Positions 9,306 through 16,804 of a stretch of DNA of 34,022 bases are shown here, one piece after another. A program made the position numbers and the translations under genes. Positions within the stretch are counted from its first letter, which is position 1, and every line of letters begins with the position of its first letter. This DNA is from an archaeon (GTDB lineage Archaea > Nanobdellota > Nanobdellia > WJKC01), in the NCBI GenBank assembly GCA_014729335.1, contig WJKC01000057.1, positions 1-34,022 of the forward strand, given 5' to 3'. The notes beneath the pieces are model-generated. The model did no database searches, was not told the DNA's origin, and saw only the letters and a program-made list of their open reading frames with translations.

Positions 9306-9325
9306 CAATAACTTTTTAAATCATT
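9306..9325 (+). promoter_or_regulatory. Direct repeat A, copy 2; TATA/BRE-like promoter of the zinc-ribbon/aEF1B genes
   Basis: CTTTTTAAA lies about 25-35 nt upstream of ATG 9346, the spacing of an archaeal leaderless promoter; exact 20-nt copy of 9241-9260. Confidence 0.65.
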
Positions 9326-9345
9326 GAGCGTTCTCTTCTCTGTTA

Positions 9346-9504
9346 ATGAGCGAGAATTGCATCTCATGCAGTAAGAATATTAGTTCAATTGACAACAGCG
9401 TTATCTTTGACTGCCCTGAGTGCGGCGAGGCAATTGTTAGGTGCGGCGAGTGCCGGCGCCAAGGAATTAATTATAAATGCAAGTGCGGTTTCAAGGGGTG
9501 GTGA
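9346..9504 (+). CDS. Small zinc-ribbon protein, HVO_2753-like
   Basis: 52 aa MSENCISCSKNISSIDNSVIFDCPECGEAIVRCGECRRQGINYKCKCGFKGW; four CxxC-type knuckles; directly upstream of aEF1B as commonly seen in archaea. Too short for the ORF track. Confidence 0.88.
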   Translation: MSENCISCSKNISSIDNSVIFDCPECGEAIVRCGECRRQGINYKCKCGFKGW

Positions 9505-9507
9505 GGG

Positions 9508-9771
9508 TTGTCCAACGTTATCATGACCATTAGGGTAATGCCAAAAGGTTTAGAAGTGAATCTTGACAAGTTAAAGAAAAAGATTATTGAAAAATTAAAA
9601 GAAGTTGTTGAAGGAGAAGTTGGCTTTAAAAAACAACCAATCGCTTTCGGCCTTAACGCTCTTGACTTAACACTAATAGTGCCAGAGGACAAGGGGTCAC
9701 TGGTTGAAGAGACATTATCAGGTATAAAGGGCGTCCAGACAGTGAATGTTCAGAGCGTCAGCCTAGTCTAA
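9508..9771 (+). CDS. ef1b: Elongation factor 1-beta (aEF1B)
   Basis: 87 aa, TTG start; VIMTIRVMPKGLEVNLDKLKKKI...PIAFGLNALDLTLIVPEDKG. Confidence 0.93.
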   Translation: MSNVIMTIRVMPKGLEVNLDKLKKKIIEKLKEVVEGEVGFKKQPIAFGLNALDLTLIVPEDKGSLVEETLSGIKGVQTVNVQSVSLV

Positions 9772-10129
9772 GAATAACTGCTTTACTATCAGGGAATATT
9801 CCCTCCTTCTTGCAGATTTTTTTAAAACCATAATCTTCCAGCATCCCTATCCGCTCCTCATCACCCTCCTTCTCAATAACTGCTAGCGGTTCCCCTGCCC
9901 GCCTGATTATTGACTTTAGTATCAGTGAGTGCTCTGGCCTGAGATGCCAGTGGGTTAACTCATTAATACCAGCTAACCGTCTGACTATGACAAAGCCCTT
10001 AACCCCGTTATCCTCAACAACAATGGTTGTTAAAGCATTCTTTAAAACTGTTTCAAGCACGTTCCGGCTGACACCGCTTAAAGCGCTGATAACTGTTAAG
10101 TCACCAGTCCTGAGCTCGCGCGTTATCAT
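9758..10129 (-). CDS. Small GNAT-like acetyltransferase-fold protein (tentative)
   Basis: 123 aa; TTIVVEDNGVKGFVIVRRLAGINELTHWHLRPEH...MLEDYGFKKI resembles GNAT motifs, weakly. Confidence 0.5.
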   Translation of the reverse strand: MITRELRTGDLTVISALSGVSRNVLETVLKNALTTIVVEDNGVKGFVIVRRLAGINELTHWHLRPEHSLILKSIIRRAGEPLAVIEKEGDEERIGMLEDYGFKKICKKEGIFPDSKAVILRLG

Positions 10130-10165
10130 AAATACTTATAACCGCGAAGAGGTTATAAATTATTC

Positions 10166-11062
10166 GTGTTAAAACGAGTGGTGAGGGATATTGAGACCTT
10201 GAAGATTCAAGGCGCATCTAACGTGGCGCGCGCCGGTCTGAAAGCACTGGACCACGTTGTGAGGCGGTCAATGGCTGATTCAAAAAAGGAGTTAGTTAAA
10301 GAGTTAAAAGCTGCCAGCAAGAAACTGGTTAACGCCCGGGAGACCGAGCCAATGCTCCGGAACGCTGTCAGGTACATCTTTTGGAAGGTTGCTGATATTA
10401 GTGTTGATAATTATAAAGCCAAGACCCGTGAGATAATTAACGGGTTATACGGCACGGTTAATGACGCTAAGAAGAAAGTGTTTGAGATAGGGGCTAACGT
10501 TATCAAGGACAGCGACCGAGTCTTAACTCACTGTCATTCGAGCAGCGTCATGGGCATTATCAAAGCAGCCAAGCCCCGAGAGGTTATCTGCACTGAGTCA
10601 AGACCCAAGTACCAAGGCAGGCTGACTGCTAAGGAGCTAGTGAAGAAGGGTATTAAGACCACCATGATTGTTGACAGCTCAGTGGCTAATCACGTCAGGA
10701 GTGTTGACGCGGTACTGATTGGCTGCGACGCCATCACCCCTAACAAGGTGATTAATAAGATTGGCTCTTACGGTATTAGCCTCTTATGCGAGAAGTACGA
10801 TGTCCCATTATACGTCTGCTCCACAAGTTATAAGTTTGACCCTGAATCAATTATTGGCAAGGGAGTGGTGGTTGAGCAGCGAAGCCCCAAGGAGGTCTGG
10901 CGCTTCCCGCCCAAGGGCTTGAAGATTCTAAACCCTGCTTTTGACTTTGTTGACTATGATAACATTTATTCCTTCATTAACGAGCTGGGATTATTCAGCC
11001 CTGACTCGCTTTTCATCACGTTGAAGGATAGTTATGAATGGATGTTTGAGAAGGTCAGGTAA
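10166..11062 (+). CDS. Ribose-1,5-bisphosphate isomerase (eIF2B-related)
   Basis: 298 aa; DIETLKIQGASNVARAGLKAL, LTHCHSSSVMGIIKAA, CTESRPKYQGRLTAKEL, DAVLIGCDAITPNKVINKIGSYGISLLC. Confidence 0.9.
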   Translation: MLKRVVRDIETLKIQGASNVARAGLKALDHVVRRSMADSKKELVKELKAASKKLVNARETEPMLRNAVRYIFWKVADISVDNYKAKTREIINGLYGTVNDAKKKVFEIGANVIKDSDRVLTHCHSSSVMGIIKAAKPREVICTESRPKYQGRLTAKELVKKGIKTTMIVDSSVANHVRSVDAVLIGCDAITPNKVINKIGSYGISLLCEKYDVPLYVCSTSYKFDPESIIGKGVVVEQRSPKEVWRFPPKGLKILNPAFDFVDYDNIYSFINELGLFSPDSLFITLKDSYEWMFEKVR

Positions 11063-11095
11063 AGATTATTAAGCATTCATTCTATCCTTTTACTC

Positions 11096-12583
11096 ATGCG
11101 TTTCAAGGTTAAGAAACTAAACATTTCCGGCGGCAGCCACTTAATAGTGGTTATGAACGAGGTGACTGCCGGGCTGGAGGGCGTCCACGCAAGCAGCAGG
11201 GTTAAGTTATCTAATCATAAGAAGAGCATTATCAGCGTTGTTGACATAGCTGACAAGGAAGTGTTAGGGAGGTACGAGCTCGGATTATTCGACGAGGTGG
11301 TTGAAGCCCTTGGGGTTAAAGCCGGCGACGAGATAGAGGTTAACCCCGTGTCCCAGCCCCCGAGCGTTAATTACATTAAGAAGAAGCTTGACGGCTTAGA
11401 ATTAAGGCCTAACGAGATTAAGGAGATTATCGGCGACGTGGTTAGCAATGAATTATCACAAGTTGAGATGAGCGCGTTCGTCACCGCCACTTACACCCGC
11501 GAGTTAACAATGGATGAGACTTACCACTTAACCAAGAGCGTTATTGAGACAGGTCACAAGGTTAGTTTTGGCAAAGGGATTATTGCTGACAAGCACTGCG
11601 TTGGCGGCATCTCAGGCAACCGGACCACCCTTATCATTATACCAATCATTGCCAGTCTTGGTTTAAAGATTCCTAAGACCAGCAGCCGAAGCATCACCAG
11701 CCCGGCTGGCACGGCTGACACCATGGAAGTGTTAGCCCCTGTCGAGTTGTCATTAAAAAAGATTAAGAAGGTGGTTAAGAAAGCAGGCGGCTGTGTTGTC
11801 TGGGGCGGGGCTATGAACCTGGCAGCAGCTGATGACAAGCTTATCAGCGTCCGCCACCCATTAGCTCTTGACCCGTTGGGTTTAATGCTTGCCAGCATAA
11901 TGGCTAAGAAGAAAGCAGCTGGCAGCACTCACGTCATAATTGATATACCATTGGGCAAGGGAGCTAAGACTAAGAGTATTGGCGAGGCCAAGTACCTGGG
12001 CAGGCAGTTTGAAGAGCTTGGTCAGCGACTAGGTATGAAGATTAAGGTCTTAATAACTGACGGCAACAAGCCTATTGGCAAGGGCATTGGACCGGTTTTA
12101 GAGGCTCGTGACGTGTTATGGATACTTGAGCGCGACTCCAGGGGGCCGGTTGACCTTCGTGAGAAGAGTTTGTACCTGGCAGGCGAGTTGTTGGAGTTAA
12201 CCGGTAAGGCTAACCCTGGCGAGGGTCTGGGCATGGCTACCCGGGCGCTTGACAGCGGCGCGGCTTTAAAGAAGTTTAAGGAGATTATCAAGCTTCAAGG
12301 AGGCAAGCCTGTCTCGCCTGATAAGTTAGAACCAGGCAAGCACTCGTTTGAAGTGAAGGCGCCTAGGGGCGGTATTATTAGGTTAATTAATGATGACTTG
12401 ATTTCAAGGATTGCCCGCAGGGCTGGGGCGCCGGTTGATAAAGGCGCCGGCATCTATTTGTATAAGAACGTTGATGACTACGTTGAGAAAGAGGGCGTGG
12501 TGATGACCATCTACGCTGAGAATAAGCGTTTGCTTAAAGAAGCCAGCAAGTTAGTGTCAGAGGACTTATTTAAGATTAAGTAG
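11096..12583 (+). CDS. AMP phosphorylase
   Basis: 495 aa; KGIIADKHCVGGISGNRTTLIIIPIIASLG, KTSSRSITSPAGTADTMEVLAPV; archaeal N-terminal extension typical of AMP phosphorylase rather than bacterial DeoA. Confidence 0.93.
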   Translation: MRFKVKKLNISGGSHLIVVMNEVTAGLEGVHASSRVKLSNHKKSIISVVDIADKEVLGRYELGLFDEVVEALGVKAGDEIEVNPVSQPPSVNYIKKKLDGLELRPNEIKEIIGDVVSNELSQVEMSAFVTATYTRELTMDETYHLTKSVIETGHKVSFGKGIIADKHCVGGISGNRTTLIIIPIIASLGLKIPKTSSRSITSPAGTADTMEVLAPVELSLKKIKKVVKKAGGCVVWGGAMNLAAADDKLISVRHPLALDPLGLMLASIMAKKKAAGSTHVIIDIPLGKGAKTKSIGEAKYLGRQFEELGQRLGMKIKVLITDGNKPIGKGIGPVLEARDVLWILERDSRGPVDLREKSLYLAGELLELTGKANPGEGLGMATRALDSGAALKKFKEIIKLQGGKPVSPDKLEPGKHSFEVKAPRGGIIRLINDDLISRIARRAGAPVDKGAGIYLYKNVDDYVEKEGVVMTIYAENKRLLKEASKLVSEDLFKIK

Positions 12584-12988
12584 GAAGTCCATGACTTTTT
12601 GATGCAGTGAAGTTGCAAAGTAATCTTTTACTTCCTCAGGCTTAACCCATTTAATCTCAGTGAACTTCTCACCAGCCCTCTCCTCACCACTAGTTGCTGT
12701 GCAGTAATAATAGATTGATAAGAACTCCCTTTTCTCAGGGTAAGTCTTGGCAAACACTATCTTATCAACCCTTACTTCCAGCCCAGTCTTCTTTTTAATC
12801 TCTAGTTTCAAGTAGTCTTCCACTTCTTGTTCATAGCCTGGCCTGCCCCCGGGAAAACACCAAGTTAATTCTTTTATGTAAGGGTCTTTTTCCCGCCTGC
12901 CAATAAGCACCTTCTTAGTCTCAGGGTTATAGATTATCCCTAAAGCATTAACAAGGAATACTCCTCTGTTAAATTCACTCCAGTTCAT
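12566..12988 (-). CDS. Nudix-fold protein with degenerate Nudix box
   Basis: 140 aa; ALGIIYNPETKKVLIGRREKDPYIKELTWCFPGGRPGYEQEVEDYLKLEIKKKTGLEV; convergent 18-nt overlap with AMP phosphorylase. Confidence 0.83.
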   Translation of the reverse strand: MNWSEFNRGVFLVNALGIIYNPETKKVLIGRREKDPYIKELTWCFPGGRPGYEQEVEDYLKLEIKKKTGLEVRVDKIVFAKTYPEKREFLSIYYYCTATSGEERAGEKFTEIKWVKPEEVKDYFATSLHQKVMDFLLNLK

Positions 12989-13042
12989 TAATTAATTATA
13001 AGCAGGTAAACTTTTTAAATGGTTATTAATTTTCTGTTTCTC

Positions 13043-13297
13043 ATGGGTCGGATTAGGACTGTGGAGATCAGGAGCATAACTGATAAAATATTAGGTAAAT
13101 ACAGCTTGGATTCATTCTCTGACAAGTTCAGGGATAACAAGGAGCGGCTTAAGTCACTAGCCGAGGAGTTCCCGAGCAAGAAGGTTCTTAACCGGGTGGC
13201 CGGCAATATCACCCGATTGTTTAAAGATAAGCGCGCTGAGATGAAAGAATTATTAGAAGGCGGTCCTCAAGAGATTGAAGATGAATCTTTATCCTAA
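13043..13297 (+). CDS. rps17e: Ribosomal protein S17e
   Basis: From internal ATG 13043: MGRIRTVEIRSITDKILGKYSLDSFSDKFRDNKERLKSLAEEFPSKKVLNRVAGNITRLFK. Confidence 0.88.
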   Translation: MGRIRTVEIRSITDKILGKYSLDSFSDKFRDNKERLKSLAEEFPSKKVLNRVAGNITRLFKDKRAEMKELLEGGPQEIEDESLS

Positions 13298-13407
13298 CAC
13301 TCGCTGAATGGTTTGTCCTAAAACTTATAAACACTGCTTGTTATTACTGAAAACATGACTAGCTATCAACGTGATGGTCCCTGGTAGAATAGTTAGTCTT
13401 ACTAAGA

Positions 13408-13620
13408 GTGATTTACCCTGGTTTTATTCTTAACTGCCTAGTTGACTTTATCGGCTCCACTCAGTACCGGGCTGTTAAGGAGATTTCAAGAAGACACGAC
13501 CTTGCAACTTCAACTATTAAGTACGTTTTTCGTAAACTAGTAGCTCAGGGTTTAATTTTTTATGACAGCGCCATCACGTTCACTCTTAAAGGAATGAGGG
13601 AGGTGTTATGTGATGAGTGA
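13408..13620 (+). CDS. Small winged-helix DNA-binding protein
   Basis: 70 aa, GTG start; RAVKEISRRHDLATSTIKYVFRKLVAQGLIFYDSAITFTLKGMREVL is a wHTH pattern; overlaps the next ORF. Confidence 0.6.
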   Translation: MIYPGFILNCLVDFIGSTQYRAVKEISRRHDLATSTIKYVFRKLVAQGLIFYDSAITFTLKGMREVLCDE

Positions 13621-13993
13621 AGAAGTTGCTGAGTTCCTGAAAGAGTTCTACCCCGGTCTTTATGGTAAGATGGCTTCAGAGGCTTTTATCAGAGAACCAG
13701 CTAAGTATAATACAAAGGTCTTAGGCAGGCAAGTGGTTAAGGGAGTTATGTGCTATGAGGATACCAGCTTCAACGATGTTAGTATCAAGTTATTAGCAGG
13801 CGACTTGCAGTCTCTCAGGCGGTTAATTGAGCCGGTGAAGCCCTGCCGGTTGTCAATCAAGGTGCCTGAGTCATTAAGTGATTACGTTAATAACTTATCA
13901 ACTATTGGCTTTAAATTAATTGCTAAGGATTACAGTAACAGCCTGAACGAATATTTATTAGTGCTGAGCTACTCAGGTGATACTCATGGCTGA
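13613..13993 (+). CDS. Hypothetical protein, about 126 aa
   Basis: ORF with GTG 13610 or ATG 13613; overlaps both the preceding wHTH ORF and the ATG at 13986 of the trpS 5' copy. Confidence 0.6.
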   Translation: MSEEVAEFLKEFYPGLYGKMASEAFIREPAKYNTKVLGRQVVKGVMCYEDTSFNDVSIKLLAGDLQSLRRLIEPVKPCRLSIKVPESLSDYVNNLSTIGFKLIAKDYSNSLNEYLLVLSYSGDTHG

Positions 13994-14018
13994 TAATGTT
14001 ATTGACGCTTTTGGCACC
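13986..14018 (+). repeat. Direct repeat B, copy 1: duplicated trpS 5' end (atggctgataatgttattgacgcttttggcacc)
   Basis: 25-nt exact match (13994-14018 versus 14074-14098), and the start-codon portion RTGRCTGA is also shared allowing for a 3-nt ggg indel. Confidence 0.9.
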
Positions 14019-14062
14019 GAAGGGGCTTTGCCCCTCTCGACACCCCTTAGAGGTGGTGTTAA
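14019..14062. repeat. 44-nt hairpin element B (gaaggggctttgcccctctcgacaccccttagaggtggtgttaa)
   Basis: AGGGGC-TTT-GCCCCT hairpin 14021-14035, followed by a second stem ACACCCCT-tag-AGGTGGTGT; similar to element A. Confidence 0.8.
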
Positions 14063-15136
14063 GTGACTGAGGGTAATGTTATTGACGCTTTTGGCACCAG
14101 CGAGATTCGTGATTATGACAAGTTATTCAGGGAGTTCGGGGTTGAGGACTTCACCAAGCTGGATGCGCCTGACCCATTAACTACCATGCGGCGCGGCATA
14201 GTGTTCGGCCACCGGGATTTGAAGCCGGTGTTAAAAGCCATGAAGAAAGGAGAGAAGTTCGCGGTTATGAGCGGCATCAAGCCGTCTAATTACTTTCATA
14301 TTGGGTCTAAGATGGTGGTTGACGAGATAGTTTATTTTCAGAATCACGGCGGCTTAGTTTATTACACCTTTGCTGATGTTGAGACACTCGCTGATAACGG
14401 CTTATCATTCAAGGAGTCAAGAGAGTACGCCAGGGACAACCTATTAGACTTAGCTGCTCTTGGTCTTGACCTGGATAAGGCTAAGATCTACCTGCAGTCA
14501 GAGGAGCCGACAGTCCTGAAACAAGCTCACGTCTACGCCCGTAACGTTACTAATAACATGCTAGAGGCAATCTACGGCGAGCACCCTGTGAGGATTTACA
14601 TGGCAGTCCTTGTGCAAGTAGCTGACATACTATTACCCCAATTGGAGCACGGACCAATGCCTGTGGTGGTGCCAGTGGGTTTTGACCAGGACCCTCACAT
14701 AAGATTGACGCGCGACATCGCAAGGAAGCATAAGTTAATGCCGCCTGCTTCAACTTATCATAAGTTCATCTGCTCATTACTAGGAGTGGAGAGGAAGATG
14801 AGCAAACGGGAGCCTCAGGGAGTGATATACCTTAACGAGGACCCTAAAAAAGCTCGTAAGAAGATAATGAAGTACGCTTACAGCGGGGGCAAGCCGACTG
14901 TTGAAGAGCACCGGGAAAAAGGCGGCGACCCAAGCGTTGACGTTTCATACCAGTACCTCACTTACTTGATGAGTGATGATGAGAAGTTGAAGAAGATACG
15001 GAGGGATTATGAGAGAGGTGACTTACTCAGCGGCGACTTGAAAAAGATACTGGCAGACCATGTTGAGGAGTTCTTAATAAACCATCAGAAGAAGCGTGAG
15101 AAGGCAGGGAAGAAGGTTGATAAAATACTAGCTTAG
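14063..15136 (+). CDS. trpS: Tryptophanyl-tRNA synthetase, archaeal type
   Basis: 357 aa, GTG start; FHIG (HIGH) motif, KMSKREP (KMSKS) motif, GFDQDPHIRLTRDIA. Confidence 0.95.
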   Translation: MTEGNVIDAFGTSEIRDYDKLFREFGVEDFTKLDAPDPLTTMRRGIVFGHRDLKPVLKAMKKGEKFAVMSGIKPSNYFHIGSKMVVDEIVYFQNHGGLVYYTFADVETLADNGLSFKESREYARDNLLDLAALGLDLDKAKIYLQSEEPTVLKQAHVYARNVTNNMLEAIYGEHPVRIYMAVLVQVADILLPQLEHGPMPVVVPVGFDQDPHIRLTRDIARKHKLMPPASTYHKFICSLLGVERKMSKREPQGVIYLNEDPKKARKKIMKYAYSGGKPTVEEHREKGGDPSVDVSYQYLTYLMSDDEKLKKIRRDYERGDLLSGDLKKILADHVEEFLINHQKKREKAGKKVDKILA

Positions 15137-16303
15137 TATCTTATCTCTTATTTTTTCAACACTCCGTCTTAATTTATCCTCTTTAACCCCCAGGGTGTTC
15201 TCACCGCCGCGTATCACTTCCTTTCCTTTAACGTAGACGCTTTTAATTGCGTTAACATTCATTAATTTAGCTAGCAACTCGCTCACGGTCTTGAAAGGCT
15301 TTAACTCTTTTAAATCTATTAGTGAGAAGCTCGCATCCATTCCCGGCGCTAACTGCTGATGCGTCAGGCAGTAGGCTTGTTCAATAGTGATGCCTGTCTT
15401 CTTATGAGACTCCCACGCCTCTTTTAACACCGAGGCGCTAGGGTTCCATGCAAAGATGTCAGTTCCAATCCTGACTTGGACATTATTCCTTAACATGTCT
15501 TTTATTGGAGCCTGATTGCCTGTTATTGAGTGGTTGCTCGTGGGGCAGTGAAGCACTGGCACGTCGTGCCGGCTTAGTCTTAGAACATCCTTTGAGTCAG
15601 CGTAGGTGCAGTGAGCTAGCCTTACGTCATGGTCCAGCATCCCAATATCATGTAAGTACTCAATAGTCCGCTTGCCGGTTAATTCCTTCATGTGCCTTAC
15701 CTCTTCCATTGTCTCGCAAGCGTGCATGTGGATTGGCAGTTCATGCTCCCTGGCAAACGCGAGCCCGTCCCTCATTAACTGAGGCGTGCACTCATACTCG
15801 TTAGCCAGTCCTAGTATTATCCTCTTTCCGTACTCCTTCTTTAGTTTTAATGTCTTGTTTAATTGTTTCTTAGGGTTGCCTGCCTCTTTATGAGCGTCCT
15901 TGACTGCTATGCACTCAGTATAACTCATCCCTGTTTTTTTAAAGGCTTTAATCACCGGCTCAGGGTCCATGTCCATCGCGTCCACGTGAGTCACCCCGTT
16001 CTTCAGGTACTCAAGGCAGGCTAGCATTGATGACTTGTAAGCATCACTCTTTGTTCTCTTCTTATGCATCTTGAAGCCAATTGAGTCAAAATAGTCATAT
16101 TTATTCATGCCAAGAGCTGTCCCCTTCATCAGCCTGCTTGCCAGGTGGGCGTGGGCGTTTCTTAAGCCCGGCACTAATAATAAGCCTGAACCGTTAAACC
16201 CGCTTGTTAAACCCTTTTTAATGTAAAGGATTTTATCCTCAAAGTATAAGTCCCGCTTAACTAGTCTGCCTTTAACTAGTAGTGTTAGGTTGTTGATTAT
16301 CAT
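15128..16303 (-). CDS. Metal-dependent amidohydrolase (TRZ/ATZ, MtaD/SsnA/guanine deaminase-like)
   Basis: 391 aa; NAHAHL metal motif, PIHMHACET, LAHCTY, VLHCPTSN, RIGTDIFAWN. Confidence 0.88.
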   Translation of the reverse strand: MIINNLTLLVKGRLVKRDLYFEDKILYIKKGLTSGFNGSGLLLVPGLRNAHAHLASRLMKGTALGMNKYDYFDSIGFKMHKKRTKSDAYKSSMLACLEYLKNGVTHVDAMDMDPEPVIKAFKKTGMSYTECIAVKDAHKEAGNPKKQLNKTLKLKKEYGKRIILGLANEYECTPQLMRDGLAFAREHELPIHMHACETMEEVRHMKELTGKRTIEYLHDIGMLDHDVRLAHCTYADSKDVLRLSRHDVPVLHCPTSNHSITGNQAPIKDMLRNNVQVRIGTDIFAWNPSASVLKEAWESHKKTGITIEQAYCLTHQQLAPGMDASFSLIDLKELKPFKTVSELLAKLMNVNAIKSVYVKGKEVIRGGENTLGVKEDKLRRSVEKIRDKILS

Positions 16304-16345
16304 TTCTTAGTAATGTTTTTAACGCTGCTAGTCCTTATTAGAGTT

Positions 16346-16579
16346 ATGAAGTTAAAGGACTTCTGCCTCTGGGCTAAGACGCCTGGAATGCAGGTTAACA
16401 TGTCAGTGTTATTAATGGTTATATCCTTCTCAGGTTTTATTTACACTTACTACGCGTCTCTTTACTGGCCCTTAACCCTTTCATCGCCGATAATGGGCAC
16501 TTTCCTAGCACTAGGATTATTCTACCTTGGCTATACCTTAATCCTGTCTTACTTCATGATAAAGAATTATTATTTTTGA
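16346..16579 (+). CDS. Small membrane protein
   Basis: 77 aa from ATG 16346 (MKLKDFCLWAKTPGMQ...), two TM segments. Confidence 0.5.
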   Translation: MKLKDFCLWAKTPGMQVNMSVLLMVISFSGFIYTYYASLYWPLTLSSPIMGTFLALGLFYLGYTLILSYFMIKNYYF

Positions 16580-16791
16580 ATAACGTAGGACTCGCCTTGA
16601 TGGTAGTACTTAATCTCTCTGATTTTATTATTGCTGATGATAGTGAATTCATCAGGCACCCGGCTGATTAAGTAGTGTTTTGGGCTGAAAAAATCCCTCT
16701 CAACCCCTTTGAACTCAACTTTCCCCTCTATTTCAAGTATAACATTATCTAAACCCTTGAAATCATCCTTTTTAAGAGTGATGTTATTCAT
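16570..16791 (-). CDS. Hypothetical protein, 73 aa
   Basis: Complete ORF just downstream of nucS on the same strand. Confidence 0.5.
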   Translation of the reverse strand: MNNITLKKDDFKGLDNVILEIEGKVEFKGVERDFFSPKHYLISRVPDEFTIISNNKIREIKYYHQGESYVIQK

Positions 16792-16804
16792 ATTAGATGA
16801 TTAA

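Noticed and set aside
9241-9325. CRISPR-like repeat-spacer-repeat
   Set aside because: Single pair, repeat sequences differ between loci, inserts share a hairpin sequence rather than being unrelated spacers, and no cas genes are present.
11554-12291. ORFs 11554-11928 and 12022-12291 on the minus strand
   Set aside because: Antisense to AMP phosphorylase, no motif support.
13355-13387. Ten-residue ORF MTSYQRDGPW as a Trp leader peptide upstream of the trpS operon
   Set aside because: Only one Trp codon, no attenuator-like alternative hairpins seen, and Trp leader attenuation is not established in archaea.
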